From Bacillota bacterium (GTDB lineage Bacteria > Bacillota > Clostridia > Peptostreptococcales > Anaerovoracaceae), in assembly GCA_016283945.1 (NCBI GenBank), contig JAEENW010000155.1, forward strand, positions 1 through 36,444: DNA of 36,444 bases, read 5' to 3'. Position 1 is the stretch's first letter, and every line of letters begins with the position of its first letter. The translations under genes were made by a program, and so were the position numbers. Below the pieces are notes generated by a model, which made no database searches, had not been told where the DNA came from, and saw only the letters and a program-made list of their open reading frames with translations. Shown one piece after another: positions 20,610 to 29,521 of the stretch.

Positions 20610-20770
20610 GGGATGCCGGGCGGCAGGTCCCGCCAAAGACACTTCGCGCGGGTGACGCGAGGAGGGGCATCCCCGCGGGCGAGGAGCGCCCGCACCGCAG
20701 GCCGCGGGGATACCGAGCGGCAGGACCCGCTAAAAGCCTTCCGCGCGGGCGGCGCGAGGAGGAGCATCCC
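20610..20770 (+). repeat. Two tandem 64-nt structured repeat units (20610-20673 and 20707-20770), period 97 bp, separated by a 33-nt spacer containing a hairpin
   Basis: 52/64 identical without gaps; GGGAT...ATCCC outer stem and two internal hairpins in each unit. Confidence 0.8.
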
Positions 20771-20808
20771 GGGGCGCGGCCGGATCACCGTATTGGAGGA
20801 TCGACAAC

Positions 20809-22224
20809 ATGGCAAAGAAAGCGAAAACAGTCTTCGTCTGCCAGGAGTGCGGCTTCGAGAGCCCCAAGTGGACGGGCCAGTGCCCCGTCTGCAGGGCCTG
20901 GAACAGCTTCGTCGAGGAGAAGGTCGCCGAACCCTCTGACGGCGACGTCAGGCGCCGCGGAGGCGCCGAGGGCGCGTCCGGCAGGAGCCCGCACAGGGCG
21001 GTCGCGAGGCGCATCCCCGAGGTATCCTCCGGGCAGACCACGAGGATAGACACCGGCATAGGCGAGCTCAACAGGGTGCTCGGAGGCGGCCTCGTCAAGG
21101 GGAGCCTCACGCTGATCTCCGGCGAGCCCGGCATAGGCAAGTCGACCATCATCATACAGGCCGCGAGCCGCATCGCGCAGAGCGAGGGGCCCGTGCTCTA
21201 CGTCTCGGGCGAGGAGTCCGAGGAGCAGATCAAGATGCGCGCCGACCGCGTCTGCGAGGGCGACCTCAGCGAGCTCTACGTGGTCTCCGAGACCGACATA
21301 GACGCCGTCATCCCCCTGCTCGACAGCCTGCAGCCGAAGTTCCTCGTCATAGACTCCATACAGACGATGTTCACGGAGGACCTCGAGTCTGCTCCGGGCA
21401 GCGTCTCGCAGGTCAGGGCCTGCGGCAATATACTCATGAACATAGGCAAGGGCCGCGGCATACCGGTCTTCATCGTGGCGCACGTCACGAAGAGCGGTGA
21501 GCTCGCGGGGCCCAAGATCGTGGAGCACATGGTCGACACTGTGCTGCACTTCAGCGGCGAGCGCAACCAGGACCTCAGGATACTCCGCGCAAACAAGAAC
21601 CGCTTCGGCACTACCTCGGAGATCGGAGCCTTCGAGATGCGCGAGGAGGGCCTCGTTCAGGTCGAGAACCTCTCGGCGAGCTTCCTCGAGGGGCTCGGCG
21701 ACGGAGAGGACGGAGCGGTCGCGACTGCGGTCTACGAGGGCACCAGGCCACTCCTCCTGGAGATCCAGGCTCTCACCGCGGCGACGAGCATGGGCTTCCC
21801 GAGGCGCACCGCCATAGGCATCGACGGGCCGAGGCTCGCGATGATAGTCGCCGTCCTGGAGAGAAAGGCCGGCCTGAACCTCATCAACCGCGACATCTAC
21901 GTGAACGTAGTGGGCGGCCTGAGGCCTGAGAGCACCTCCCCGGACCTCGCGGTGGCGCTGGCCATATGGTCGGACGAGAAGAACGCGAGGATCCCGCGCG
22001 ACACCGTCGTGATAGGCGAGGTCGGGCTCACGGGCGAGCTGAGGCCGGTGCAGAACGCGGACAAGCTGATACGCGAGGCGGACCGCATGGGCTTCAGGCA
22101 CATGATCCTTCCCAGGAGGAGCCTCGAGCGCTCGAGGGAAAAGACGGAGAAGCTCGAGCTCTACGGCGCGACGACCCTCAGGGACGCGATCGCTGCGGCA
22201 GAGCGGCTCGCGAAGCGCGGCTGA
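20809..22224 (+). CDS. radA: DNA repair protein RadA
   Basis: 471 aa; C4 zinc motif CQECGFESPKWTGQCPVCRAWNSF; GEPGIGKST; KNRFG. Confidence 0.97.
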   Translation: MAKKAKTVFVCQECGFESPKWTGQCPVCRAWNSFVEEKVAEPSDGDVRRRGGAEGASGRSPHRAVARRIPEVSSGQTTRIDTGIGELNRVLGGGLVKGSLTLISGEPGIGKSTIIIQAASRIAQSEGPVLYVSGEESEEQIKMRADRVCEGDLSELYVVSETDIDAVIPLLDSLQPKFLVIDSIQTMFTEDLESAPGSVSQVRACGNILMNIGKGRGIPVFIVAHVTKSGELAGPKIVEHMVDTVLHFSGERNQDLRILRANKNRFGTTSEIGAFEMREEGLVQVENLSASFLEGLGDGEDGAVATAVYEGTRPLLLEIQALTAATSMGFPRRTAIGIDGPRLAMIVAVLERKAGLNLINRDIYVNVVGGLRPESTSPDLAVALAIWSDEKNARIPRDTVVIGEVGLTGELRPVQNADKLIREADRMGFRHMILPRRSLERSREKTEKLELYGATTLRDAIAAAERLAKRG

Positions 22225-22394
22225 GGCCGGAGCGAGGTGCTGCAGCAGCGCGGCTGAGAAATCCTCATTGGCTTCACTTCAGCGACACCGTTTCGCGGTA
22301 TAATTTAGACGCAGGTGGTTGCCCTGGCAGGTCCCGGTGCTTCCCAAGGCGATATGTCAGATCAGAGAATTCTGTTTTAAAGGCGGTGGATTCG

Positions 22395-23072
22395 ATGGCA
22401 AAGATCCTTATAGTAGACGACGAAGAGATGATAAGAGCTGTCATACGCGAGTACGCGCAGTTCAACAATTACGAGACCGACGAGGCCGAGGACGGCATGG
22501 AGGCCGTCAACAAGTGCATGCTCAACGACTACGACCTCGTTATCATGGATATCATGATGCCCAAGCTCGACGGCTATTCTGCCTGCAAGCAGATCCGCAA
22601 GAGCAAAGACGTCCCCATCATCATGCTCTCCGCAAGGGGCGAGGAGTACGACAAGCTCTTCGGCTTCGAGCTGGGCATAGACGACTACGTGGTCAAGCCC
22701 TTCAGCCCCAAGGAGCTGATGGCGAGGGTCGCGGCGGTGCTCGCGAGGGGCCACGCGGCGGACGAGGGCAAGAAGCCCGCGCTGCTCACCTCGGGCGAGC
22801 TCGTGCTCGATCCGCAGTCGAGGACTGTCACGGTCGCCGGCGAGAGGGTGGAGCTCACCCTCAAGGAGTATGAGATCCTGCTCTACATGATGCAGAACAA
22901 GAACGTCGCCCTGTCCAGGGACAGGCTGCTCTCCGACATCTGGGGCTATGACTTCTTCGGCGACGACAGGACCATAGACACCCACATCAAGAACCTCAGG
23001 GGCAGGCTCGGAAGCTGCCGCGACAAGATCTCCACGGTGCGCGGAGTAGGTTACAAGTTCGAGGACAAGTAG
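22395..23072 (+). CDS. OmpR/PhoB-family response regulator
   Basis: MAKILIVDDEEMIRAVIREY; LVIMDIMMPKLDGY; winged-helix C-terminus DRTIDTHIKNLRGRLG. Confidence 0.95.
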   Translation: MAKILIVDDEEMIRAVIREYAQFNNYETDEAEDGMEAVNKCMLNDYDLVIMDIMMPKLDGYSACKQIRKSKDVPIIMLSARGEEYDKLFGFELGIDDYVVKPFSPKELMARVAAVLARGHAADEGKKPALLTSGELVLDPQSRTVTVAGERVELTLKEYEILLYMMQNKNVALSRDRLLSDIWGYDFFGDDRTIDTHIKNLRGRLGSCRDKISTVRGVGYKFEDK

Positions 23073-23073
23073 G

Positions 23074-24540
23074 ATGGACAAAGGCTCAAGGCGCAGCAGC
23101 ACGCTGCGCTTCAGGCTCACCCTGACCCTCATAGGCTTCGCGCTGATCATAACGGGGCTGCTGTGGCTCATGCAGGCGGTATTCCTGCCGGACTACTACG
23201 AGCGCTCTATGGAGCGCAAGGCGACGGGAGCCGTCGATTATGTGAGCTCTCTGTACGCGGACAGCGAGGAGCTCGACCTGGACGAGTACAAGTCCGTGCT
23301 CGAGGAGACCTCGCGCAAGAACGACATGTACATCTACGTCGAGTCGGAGGACGGGGACGTCAGCCTCTCCTCGGACAGCGGAGTCTTCGGCATGCGCCCG
23401 CGCGGCGATCAGAACGCAATCGACGAGGCGAGGGCGAGGCTGTACTTCGCGGGCGGCGAGAGCGTCAGCTTCAAGAGCACCAACGGCCGCAGCGACAACG
23501 TGCTCATCACGGTCTCGAGGGTAGACAGCGAGTACCGCGACTCTATATACGTATATTCCTTCACGACCCTGACCCCGATGGGGCCGGCGGTCGAGATCAT
23601 CAAGGCCCAGCTGCTCTGGGCGACCCTGATCTCCATAGCCATAGCCGCGCTGATCGCGGTGTTCTGGTCGAGGAGGCTCGCGAGGCCTGTCATCGAGCTC
23701 AGCCAGAAGGCGGAGTTCCTCAGGCACGGGGAGTACGACGTCGACTTCAGGACCGACGGCTACAGGGAGATCGAACAGCTCGGCGAGGTCCTCACCGACG
23801 CCGCAGAGGAGCTGGAGAAATCCTCCGTGCTGCAGAAGGACCTAATAGCCAACGTCTCGCACGACCTCAGGACCCCGCTCACGATGATCAAGTCCTACGC
23901 GGAGCTTATCCGCGACATCTACGGGGAGAACGAGCAGAAGAGGAACGAGAGCCTCGGCGTCATCATAGAGGAGACCGACCGGCTCTCCGACCTGGTCAGC
24001 GACCTGCTGACTCTCTCGAAGCTGCAGTCGGGCAGCGACAGCCTCGACAAGCAGGTCTTCGACCTGGTCAAGAGCGCCGAGAACATCTTCAAGGTCTACA
24101 AGGTGCTGGAGAACGACGGCTACAGGCTCGAGCTCGAAAAGCCGGAGGGCGAGCTCCTCGTCAACGGCGACGAGCGCAGGCTCCAGCAGGTCATCTCCAA
24201 CCTCATCTCCAACGCGGTGCGCTACAGCGACGAGGTCAAGGACATCAGCGTCAAGCTCGAGCGCACGGGCGGAAGGGTTCGCTGCTCTGTCAACGACTGC
24301 GGCATAGGCATAGACGAGGAGGATCTCAAGACCATCTGGAACCGCTACCAGAAGGCGAGCCGCCAGGGAGCCCGCGGGCACAAGGGCGGAACGGGACTGG
24401 GCCTCTCGATAGCCAAGGAGATTCTGGAGCTCCACGGGGCGAAGTACGGCGTAAGCAGCACCCCCGGAGTGGGCAGCTGCTTCTGGTTCGAGCTTCCCCT
24501 GGTGAGGCCCAGAGGGCGCTCCGGAGCCGCCAGGAACTGA
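23074..24540 (+). CDS. Sensor histidine kinase (two TM, HAMP, HisKA, HATPase)
   Basis: LIANVSHDLRTPLTMIKSYAELI; NLISNAVRYS; GGTGLGLSIAKEILELHG. Confidence 0.95.
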   Translation: MDKGSRRSSTLRFRLTLTLIGFALIITGLLWLMQAVFLPDYYERSMERKATGAVDYVSSLYADSEELDLDEYKSVLEETSRKNDMYIYVESEDGDVSLSSDSGVFGMRPRGDQNAIDEARARLYFAGGESVSFKSTNGRSDNVLITVSRVDSEYRDSIYVYSFTTLTPMGPAVEIIKAQLLWATLISIAIAALIAVFWSRRLARPVIELSQKAEFLRHGEYDVDFRTDGYREIEQLGEVLTDAAEELEKSSVLQKDLIANVSHDLRTPLTMIKSYAELIRDIYGENEQKRNESLGVIIEETDRLSDLVSDLLTLSKLQSGSDSLDKQVFDLVKSAENIFKVYKVLENDGYRLELEKPEGELLVNGDERRLQQVISNLISNAVRYSDEVKDISVKLERTGGRVRCSVNDCGIGIDEEDLKTIWNRYQKASRQGARGHKGGTGLGLSIAKEILELHGAKYGVSSTPGVGSCFWFELPLVRPRGRSGAARN

Positions 24541-24630
24541 TAAGCAGAGCTGTGGTTTTTGCCCCATTCATCCAGATATTTGAGGAAAAAACTTATTTAT
24601 ATATCCGCTTATCATATAGATAAATATATA

Positions 24631-24659
24631 TTGACACATATTCATAAGGGTGCTAATAT
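24631..24659 (+). promoter_or_regulatory. carD promoter P1 (sigma-A type)
   Basis: TTGACA-17 bp-TAATAT. Confidence 0.8.
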
Positions 24660-24679
24660 ATATCTTTTTTCGACGTGAA

Positions 24680-24709
24680 TTGACAAATCGAACTTTCGGG
24701 ATTTATAAT
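24680..24709 (+). promoter_or_regulatory. carD promoter P2 (sigma-A type)
   Basis: TTGACA-18 bp-TATAAT. Confidence 0.85.
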
Positions 24710-24732
24710 TGAATCCGGAGGTCCGATGAATC

Positions 24733-25203
24733 ATGTTTTCTATAGGGGATAAGGTCGTATACGCCATGCACGGAGCCGGAACCGTCAAGGCGATCGAGGA
24801 AAAGAAGATCCTGGGGGAGGTCAGGAGTTACTATATACTCCACATCTCGCACGGCAAGATGGAGATAATGGTGCCGACGGAGGGAGATTCCGCCGGATTG
24901 AGGCCTATTGTCAGCGAGGACGTCATCCCCAGAGTGGAGGACGTCCTGTCATCCGAGTCCACCCCGATGGACGACAACTGGAACCGCAGGAACCGCGAGA
25001 ACATGGAGCGCCTCAAGACGGGCGACATACTCGAGGTAGCGGGAGTTATCAGAAACCTCCTTCGCGTGGACAGGGTCAAGAGGCTCTCCACGGGCGAGAA
25101 GAAGCTCCTCATGAACGCGCGCCAGATACTCGCGAGCGAGGTCGCGGTGGTCACGGGCATGAGCGAGGAGGAGGCTCAGCAGCTGATCGACAGCAGGGTC
25201 TGA
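24733..25203 (+). CDS. carD: CarD family transcriptional regulator
   Basis: 156 aa; MFSIGDKVVYAMHGAGTVKAIEEKKILGEVRSYYILHI. Confidence 0.92.
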   Translation: MFSIGDKVVYAMHGAGTVKAIEEKKILGEVRSYYILHISHGKMEIMVPTEGDSAGLRPIVSEDVIPRVEDVLSSESTPMDDNWNRRNRENMERLKTGDILEVAGVIRNLLRVDRVKRLSTGEKKLLMNARQILASEVAVVTGMSEEEAQQLIDSRV

Positions 25204-25263
25204 AGGCCCTCGCCGGTTTAAATATATACAAATACTGAAGGAAAGGAGGAACCAAAACAGAAT

Positions 25264-26367
25264 ATGCTTAAGAAAGTATTCCGCATTGTAGTGGTATTCT
25301 GCGGGATGCTGTTCGGGTACGGCGTGGCGGATTTCCTGATCAGGGAGATAGCTCCCGAGAAGGGATACCAGTTTTCCAACACGGAGCTGATACTGTTTCA
25401 GTCCGTGGTCATATTTATTTTCGCACTTATATTTTTCAAGCTCTTCAACGCGCTGTACCATAGCGGAGAACGGATGGCCAGGAGCCTGGAGTCGAGCATC
25501 GAGCGCATGCCGGTCCAGGAGACCGTGCCGGGAGTGCTGGGGCTCATCATAGGTCTCGTCATAGCTTACCTGCTGTCGAGGATTATAAATGACATCAGGC
25601 TGCTGCAGACCTTCTACCTCAACACGATCATATCGATCATCCTGTACGTCGTTTTCGGAAGCATAGGGTATTCGGTGGGAAAGAATCTCTCCGGCAACGA
25701 GTCCCTGAGGAACGGGCTTGCCGGCGCCATTCAGGCGTCCGGAAGCAAGAGCCGCAAGGGCTCCAAGGGGCCGCTGCCCAAGATATTCGACACCAGCGTG
25801 ATCATCGACGGCCGCATCCACGACCTGATGAGCACGGGCTTTCTCGAGGGAGACGTCATCATCCCCGACGTCGTCCTTGTGGAGCTAAGGCACCTCGCCG
25901 ACTCCTCGGACTCGCTCAAGCGGGCCAGGGGCAGGCGCGGGCTCGACATCCTGAACTCCATACAGAGCGACTACGGGATCGAGATCTACAACACCGAGGG
26001 AGATAAGAGCCTCGCGGAGATCCCCGAGGTCGACGTCAAGCTGATCAAGCTCGCCCAGCTCATGCGGGGCGTGATAGTCACCAACGACTTCAACCTCAAC
26101 AAGGTCGCTTCGATCACCGGAGTGGGCGTGCTCAACATCAACGAGCTCGCCAACACCCTCAAGCCGGTCGTCCTGCCGGGCGAGGAGATGCAGGTCTTCG
26201 TCGTCAAGGAAGGCAAGGAGCGCACGCAGGGCGTGGGCTATCTCGATGACGGCACCATGATCGTGGTCGAGGAAGGCCGCTCCAGCATAGGCAAGACGGT
26301 GGAGACCGTGGTCACGAGCGTCCTGCAGACGTCCGCGGGCCGGATGATCTTCACAAAAGTCAAATAG
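25264..26367 (+). CDS. yacL: PIN/TRAM-domain membrane protein (YacL family)
   Basis: N-terminal TM helices then [44 protein letters not shown]; adjacent to carD and ispDF. Confidence 0.88.
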   Translation: MLKKVFRIVVVFCGMLFGYGVADFLIREIAPEKGYQFSNTELILFQSVVIFIFALIFFKLFNALYHSGERMARSLESSIERMPVQETVPGVLGLIIGLVIAYLLSRIINDIRLLQTFYLNTIISIILYVVFGSIGYSVGKNLSGNESLRNGLAGAIQASGSKSRKGSKGPLPKIFDTSVIIDGRIHDLMSTGFLEGDVIIPDVVLVELRHLADSSDSLKRARGRRGLDILNSIQSDYGIEIYNTEGDKSLAEIPEVDVKLIKLAQLMRGVIVTNDFNLNKVASITGVGVLNINELANTLKPVVLPGEEMQVFVVKEGKERTQGVGYLDDGTMIVVEEGRSSIGKTVETVVTSVLQTSAGRMIFTKVK

Positions 26368-26391
26368 AGCACCCAAAAGAACAGCATCGCT

Positions 26392-26422
26392 TCGGGCGCG
26401 CGGCTGACCGCCTCGCGCCCGA
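26392..26422. repeat. Perfect 9-bp inverted repeat in the yacL-ispDF gap
   Basis: TCGGGCGCG (26392-26400) / CGCGCCCGA (26414-26422). Confidence 0.8.
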
Positions 26423-26445
26423 TATTCATTTACGGAGCAAAGTCA

Positions 26446-27657
26446 GTGAAGAGAGACATATCGCTCATCATAGCCGCGGCCGGCGCCTCAAGGCGCATGG
26501 GCGGCAGTATCCCCAAGCAGTACATGACGGTAGACGGCCTCCCCGTGCTCATCAAGTCGGCGAAGGCCTTTCTCGGCGTTCCGGAGCTGCTCGAGATAGT
26601 GGCCTGCGTCCCCGCGGGGGACGAGGAATACGCCGCTGGGCTCTTCAGGGAGCAGCTCGGGATGGAGGAAGTCGCGCCGCCCGCCGCCGGAGCTCCAGGA
26701 GGGCGCGGCGGAGAAGACCCCGGAGCGCGCGTGGAAGCGGAGCCCGGCCTTCCCGCGCTGAAGATCGTCCCGGGAGGGGCGGAGCGCCAGGATTCGGTGG
26801 CGGCCGCCCTCGCGGCCTGCTCTCCAGAGAGCTCCTTCGTCCTCGTGCACGACGGGGCGAGGCCCTTCGTGAGCCGCGCGACCGTGGACGGGGTCATAGA
26901 GGCGCTGAGGGGCGGTGCGGAGGCAGCGGTGCCCTGCGTCGTCCCCAAGAGCACCATACGCACGGCCGAGCGCACCCTCGACCGCAGCCAGCTCCGCGAG
27001 GTGCAGACCCCGCAGGGCTTCAGGCGCGGAGTCCTCGAAGAGGCCTTCAGGAAGGCCGCGGAGGACGGCTTCAGGGGAACCGACGAGGCGGGGCTTGCCG
27101 AGAGGGCGGGCGCCCGGGTAGAGATGGTCCAGGGCGATTACGCCAACATCAAGATTACAACAGCGGAGGATCTTCCGGAGATGATCAGGATAGGAAACGG
27201 CTACGACGTGCACAGGCTGGTGCCCGGGAGGAAGCTCATGCTGGGCTGCGTGGAGGTCCCCTATGAAAAGGGGCTGCTCGGCCACAGCGACGCGGACGTG
27301 ATCTGCCACGCCGCCGCGGACGCGCTTCTGGGCGCCGCCGCGCTCGGAGACATAGGCAAGGTGTTCCCCGAAAACGCCGCCTGGACGGAGGGCATGAGCG
27401 GGGCTGAGATATTGAAACGGACGGCTTCTCTCCTGCAGGAGAAAGGCTTTACGATAGGCAACTTAGATGCTATACTGATTGCCGAAAAGCCCAAGATATC
27501 GCCGTTTACGGAGCTCATGAGAGAGCGTATGGCGGAGGCTCTGGGAGTCCCGAAGTCCTGCGTCAGCGTCAAGGCGACGACCGAGGAGAGGCTCGGCTTC
27601 ACCGGCGACGGCAGCGGCATGGCGGCTCACGCGGTCGCGCTGATCAGGGGCCGCTGA
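26446..27657 (+). CDS. ispDF: Bifunctional IspD/IspF (GTG start)
   Basis: IspD: IIAAAGASRRMGGSIPKQY, VLVHDGARPFVS; IspF: GNGYDVHRLVPGRKLMLGCVEVPYEKGLLGHSDADV; 403 aa single frame. Confidence 0.93.
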   Translation: MKRDISLIIAAAGASRRMGGSIPKQYMTVDGLPVLIKSAKAFLGVPELLEIVACVPAGDEEYAAGLFREQLGMEEVAPPAAGAPGGRGGEDPGARVEAEPGLPALKIVPGGAERQDSVAAALAACSPESSFVLVHDGARPFVSRATVDGVIEALRGGAEAAVPCVVPKSTIRTAERTLDRSQLREVQTPQGFRRGVLEEAFRKAAEDGFRGTDEAGLAERAGARVEMVQGDYANIKITTAEDLPEMIRIGNGYDVHRLVPGRKLMLGCVEVPYEKGLLGHSDADVICHAAADALLGAAALGDIGKVFPENAAWTEGMSGAEILKRTASLLQEKGFTIGNLDAILIAEKPKISPFTELMRERMAEALGVPKSCVSVKATTEERLGFTGDGSGMAAHAVALIRGR

Positions 27658-27709
27658 AGGGCCGGGACACATTAAAGCGATAATCAATCACAGAGAGGAA
27701 TGACATATC

Positions 27710-29449
27710 ATGCGCGCATCACAGATGTTTTTAAACACCCTCAGGGAGGCACCCTCGGAGGCTGAGATACCCAGCCATATCCTGCTCCTCAGGACGGGTA
27801 TGATCAGCAAGCTCGTTTCCGGAGTCTATGGCTTCATGCCGCTCGGGATCAGGGCGCTCCAGAAGATCGAGACCATCATCAGGGAGGAGATGGACGCCAT
27901 CGGCGCCCAGGAGGTCCTGATGTCGGCGCTTCAGCCCGCCGAGCTCTGGCAGGAGTCCGGCCGCTGGTCCGCCTACGGCCCCGAGATGTGGAGGCTCAGG
28001 GACAGGAACGACCGCGAGTTCTGTCTCGGACCCACCCATGAGGAGATCTTCACCGATACCGTCAGGAGCCGCGTGAGCTCTTACCGCCAGCTCCCGATCA
28101 GCCTCTACCAGATCCAGCACAAGTACAGGGACGAGGCGCGCCCGCGCTTCGGCCTCATGAGGAGCCGCGAGTTCATCATGAAGGACAACTACTCCTTCGA
28201 CCGCGACAAGGCGGGGCTGGACAAGAGCTACATGGACAACTACAGGGCCTACAGCAACGTCTTCACCCGCTGCGGGCTCGACTTCAGGGCTGTCGAGGCC
28301 GACTCCGGCGCGATCGGCGGCTCCAACTCCCACGAGTTCTGCGCCCTCGCCGGCACCGGCGAGGAGGAGATCGTCTACTGCGACGGCTGCGGCATGGCCG
28401 CGACCTCCGAGAGGGCGGCCTTCAGGGACGCCCCGGCATCGAGCGAAGAGATGCTCGCGCTCGAGAAGAAGCTCACCCCGGGCACCAAGACCATCGAGGA
28501 CGTATGCGCCTTCCTCGGCCTGCCCCAGGAGAAGAGCGTCAAGGCGCTGCTCTTCCAGACGTTCGATCCGGACGATCCCGACGCGGGCTACAAGTACGTC
28601 GCCTGCTTCATCAGGGGCGACCGCCAGCTCAACAAGACCAAGCTCAACAACGCGCTCGATCTGCCCGACTACGCGGTGTCCTTCGCCGACGAGGCCGCCA
28701 TGGCCTCCGCGACCGGCTGCGTGGGTGGCTTCACCGGGCCCATCGGACTGCACGACTGCCTGATCATCGCCGACAGCGAGCTCACCGGCTGCAGGAACAT
28801 GTGCGCCGGCGCCTGCGAGGCGGATCACCACTACATCAACGTCAACTACGGCAGAGACTGGAGCGCCGACAAGGTAGTCGACCTCAAGCTCCTGCAGGAG
28901 GGCGACCCCTGTCCGGTCTGCGGAAAGCCCATGAAGAGCGCCCGCGGCATCGAGGTCGGCCAGGTCTTCAAGCTCGGCACCAAGTACTCCGTGCCCATGA
29001 AGTGCACCTTCAAGGACGAGAACCAGCAGGACCAGCCGATGGAGATGGGCTGCTACGGCATAGGCGTCACCAGGACCCTGGCAGCCGTCGTCGAGCAGCA
29101 TCACGATGAGCACGGCATCATCTGGCCGGTGTCCGTCGCGCCCTACCACGCGATGATAGTCATCGTCAACATCAAGGACGAGGCCCAGTGCGCCCTCGCC
29201 GAGGAGATCTACGAGAAGCTCACGAAGGCGGGCGTAGAGACCGTCATCGACGACCGCGACGAGCGCGCGGGCGTCAAGTTCAAGGACGCCGACCTGCTCG
29301 GCTTCCCCGTGCGCATCACCGTGGGCAAGGCTGCCGCTGAAGGAAACGTCGAATACAAGCTCAGGCGCGGAGGCGACATGGAACTCATCCCGGCCGGCGA
29401 GGCCGCGGAGAGAGCGATCGCCCTCGTGAACGCCGAGAGAAGAGGATAA
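27710..29449 (+). CDS. proS: Prolyl-tRNA synthetase (with inserted editing-like domain)
   Basis: 579 aa; MRASQMFLNTLREAPSEAEIPSHILLLRTGMI; RDEARPRFGLMRSREFIMKD. Confidence 0.96.
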   Translation: MRASQMFLNTLREAPSEAEIPSHILLLRTGMISKLVSGVYGFMPLGIRALQKIETIIREEMDAIGAQEVLMSALQPAELWQESGRWSAYGPEMWRLRDRNDREFCLGPTHEEIFTDTVRSRVSSYRQLPISLYQIQHKYRDEARPRFGLMRSREFIMKDNYSFDRDKAGLDKSYMDNYRAYSNVFTRCGLDFRAVEADSGAIGGSNSHEFCALAGTGEEEIVYCDGCGMAATSERAAFRDAPASSEEMLALEKKLTPGTKTIEDVCAFLGLPQEKSVKALLFQTFDPDDPDAGYKYVACFIRGDRQLNKTKLNNALDLPDYAVSFADEAAMASATGCVGGFTGPIGLHDCLIIADSELTGCRNMCAGACEADHHYINVNYGRDWSADKVVDLKLLQEGDPCPVCGKPMKSARGIEVGQVFKLGTKYSVPMKCTFKDENQQDQPMEMGCYGIGVTRTLAAVVEQHHDEHGIIWPVSVAPYHAMIVIVNIKDEAQCALAEEIYEKLTKAGVETVIDDRDERAGVKFKDADLLGFPVRITVGKAAAEGNVEYKLRRGGDMELIPAGEAAERAIALVNAERRG

Positions 29450-29521
29450 TAGAGGACGGGAGAGCCCACGCGGATGCGCAGGCCCCGGCCCCGCGCATCA
29501 GGCGGGGCGGAAGGAGACGCG

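Noticed and set aside
17719-20670. 983-aa open frame on the minus strand
   Set aside because: Antisense to the EF-G-like gene and M20 amidohydrolase, spans a strong terminator, and has the Leu/Glu/Asp/Val/Gly-rich composition expected from the complement of GC-rich codons; no recognisable domain
20610-20770. CRISPR-like array
   Set aside because: Only two imperfect GC-rich units with internal secondary structure, one 33-nt hairpin spacer, and no cas genes nearby
20613-20939. 108-aa ORF across the radA-upstream repeats
   Set aside because: The 97-bp repeat period breaks reading frame between units and the ORF runs out of frame into radA; the repeat is better treated as non-coding
23163-24623. 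486-aa plus-strand ORF overlapping the histidine kinase
   Set aside because: Alternate frame of a clear histidine kinase, Arg/Gly/Gln-rich shadow ORF without domain
26446-27657. ispD-ispF fusion as a novel arrangement
   Set aside because: Bifunctional IspDF is already well known in several bacterial lineages; only the internal insertion is flagged
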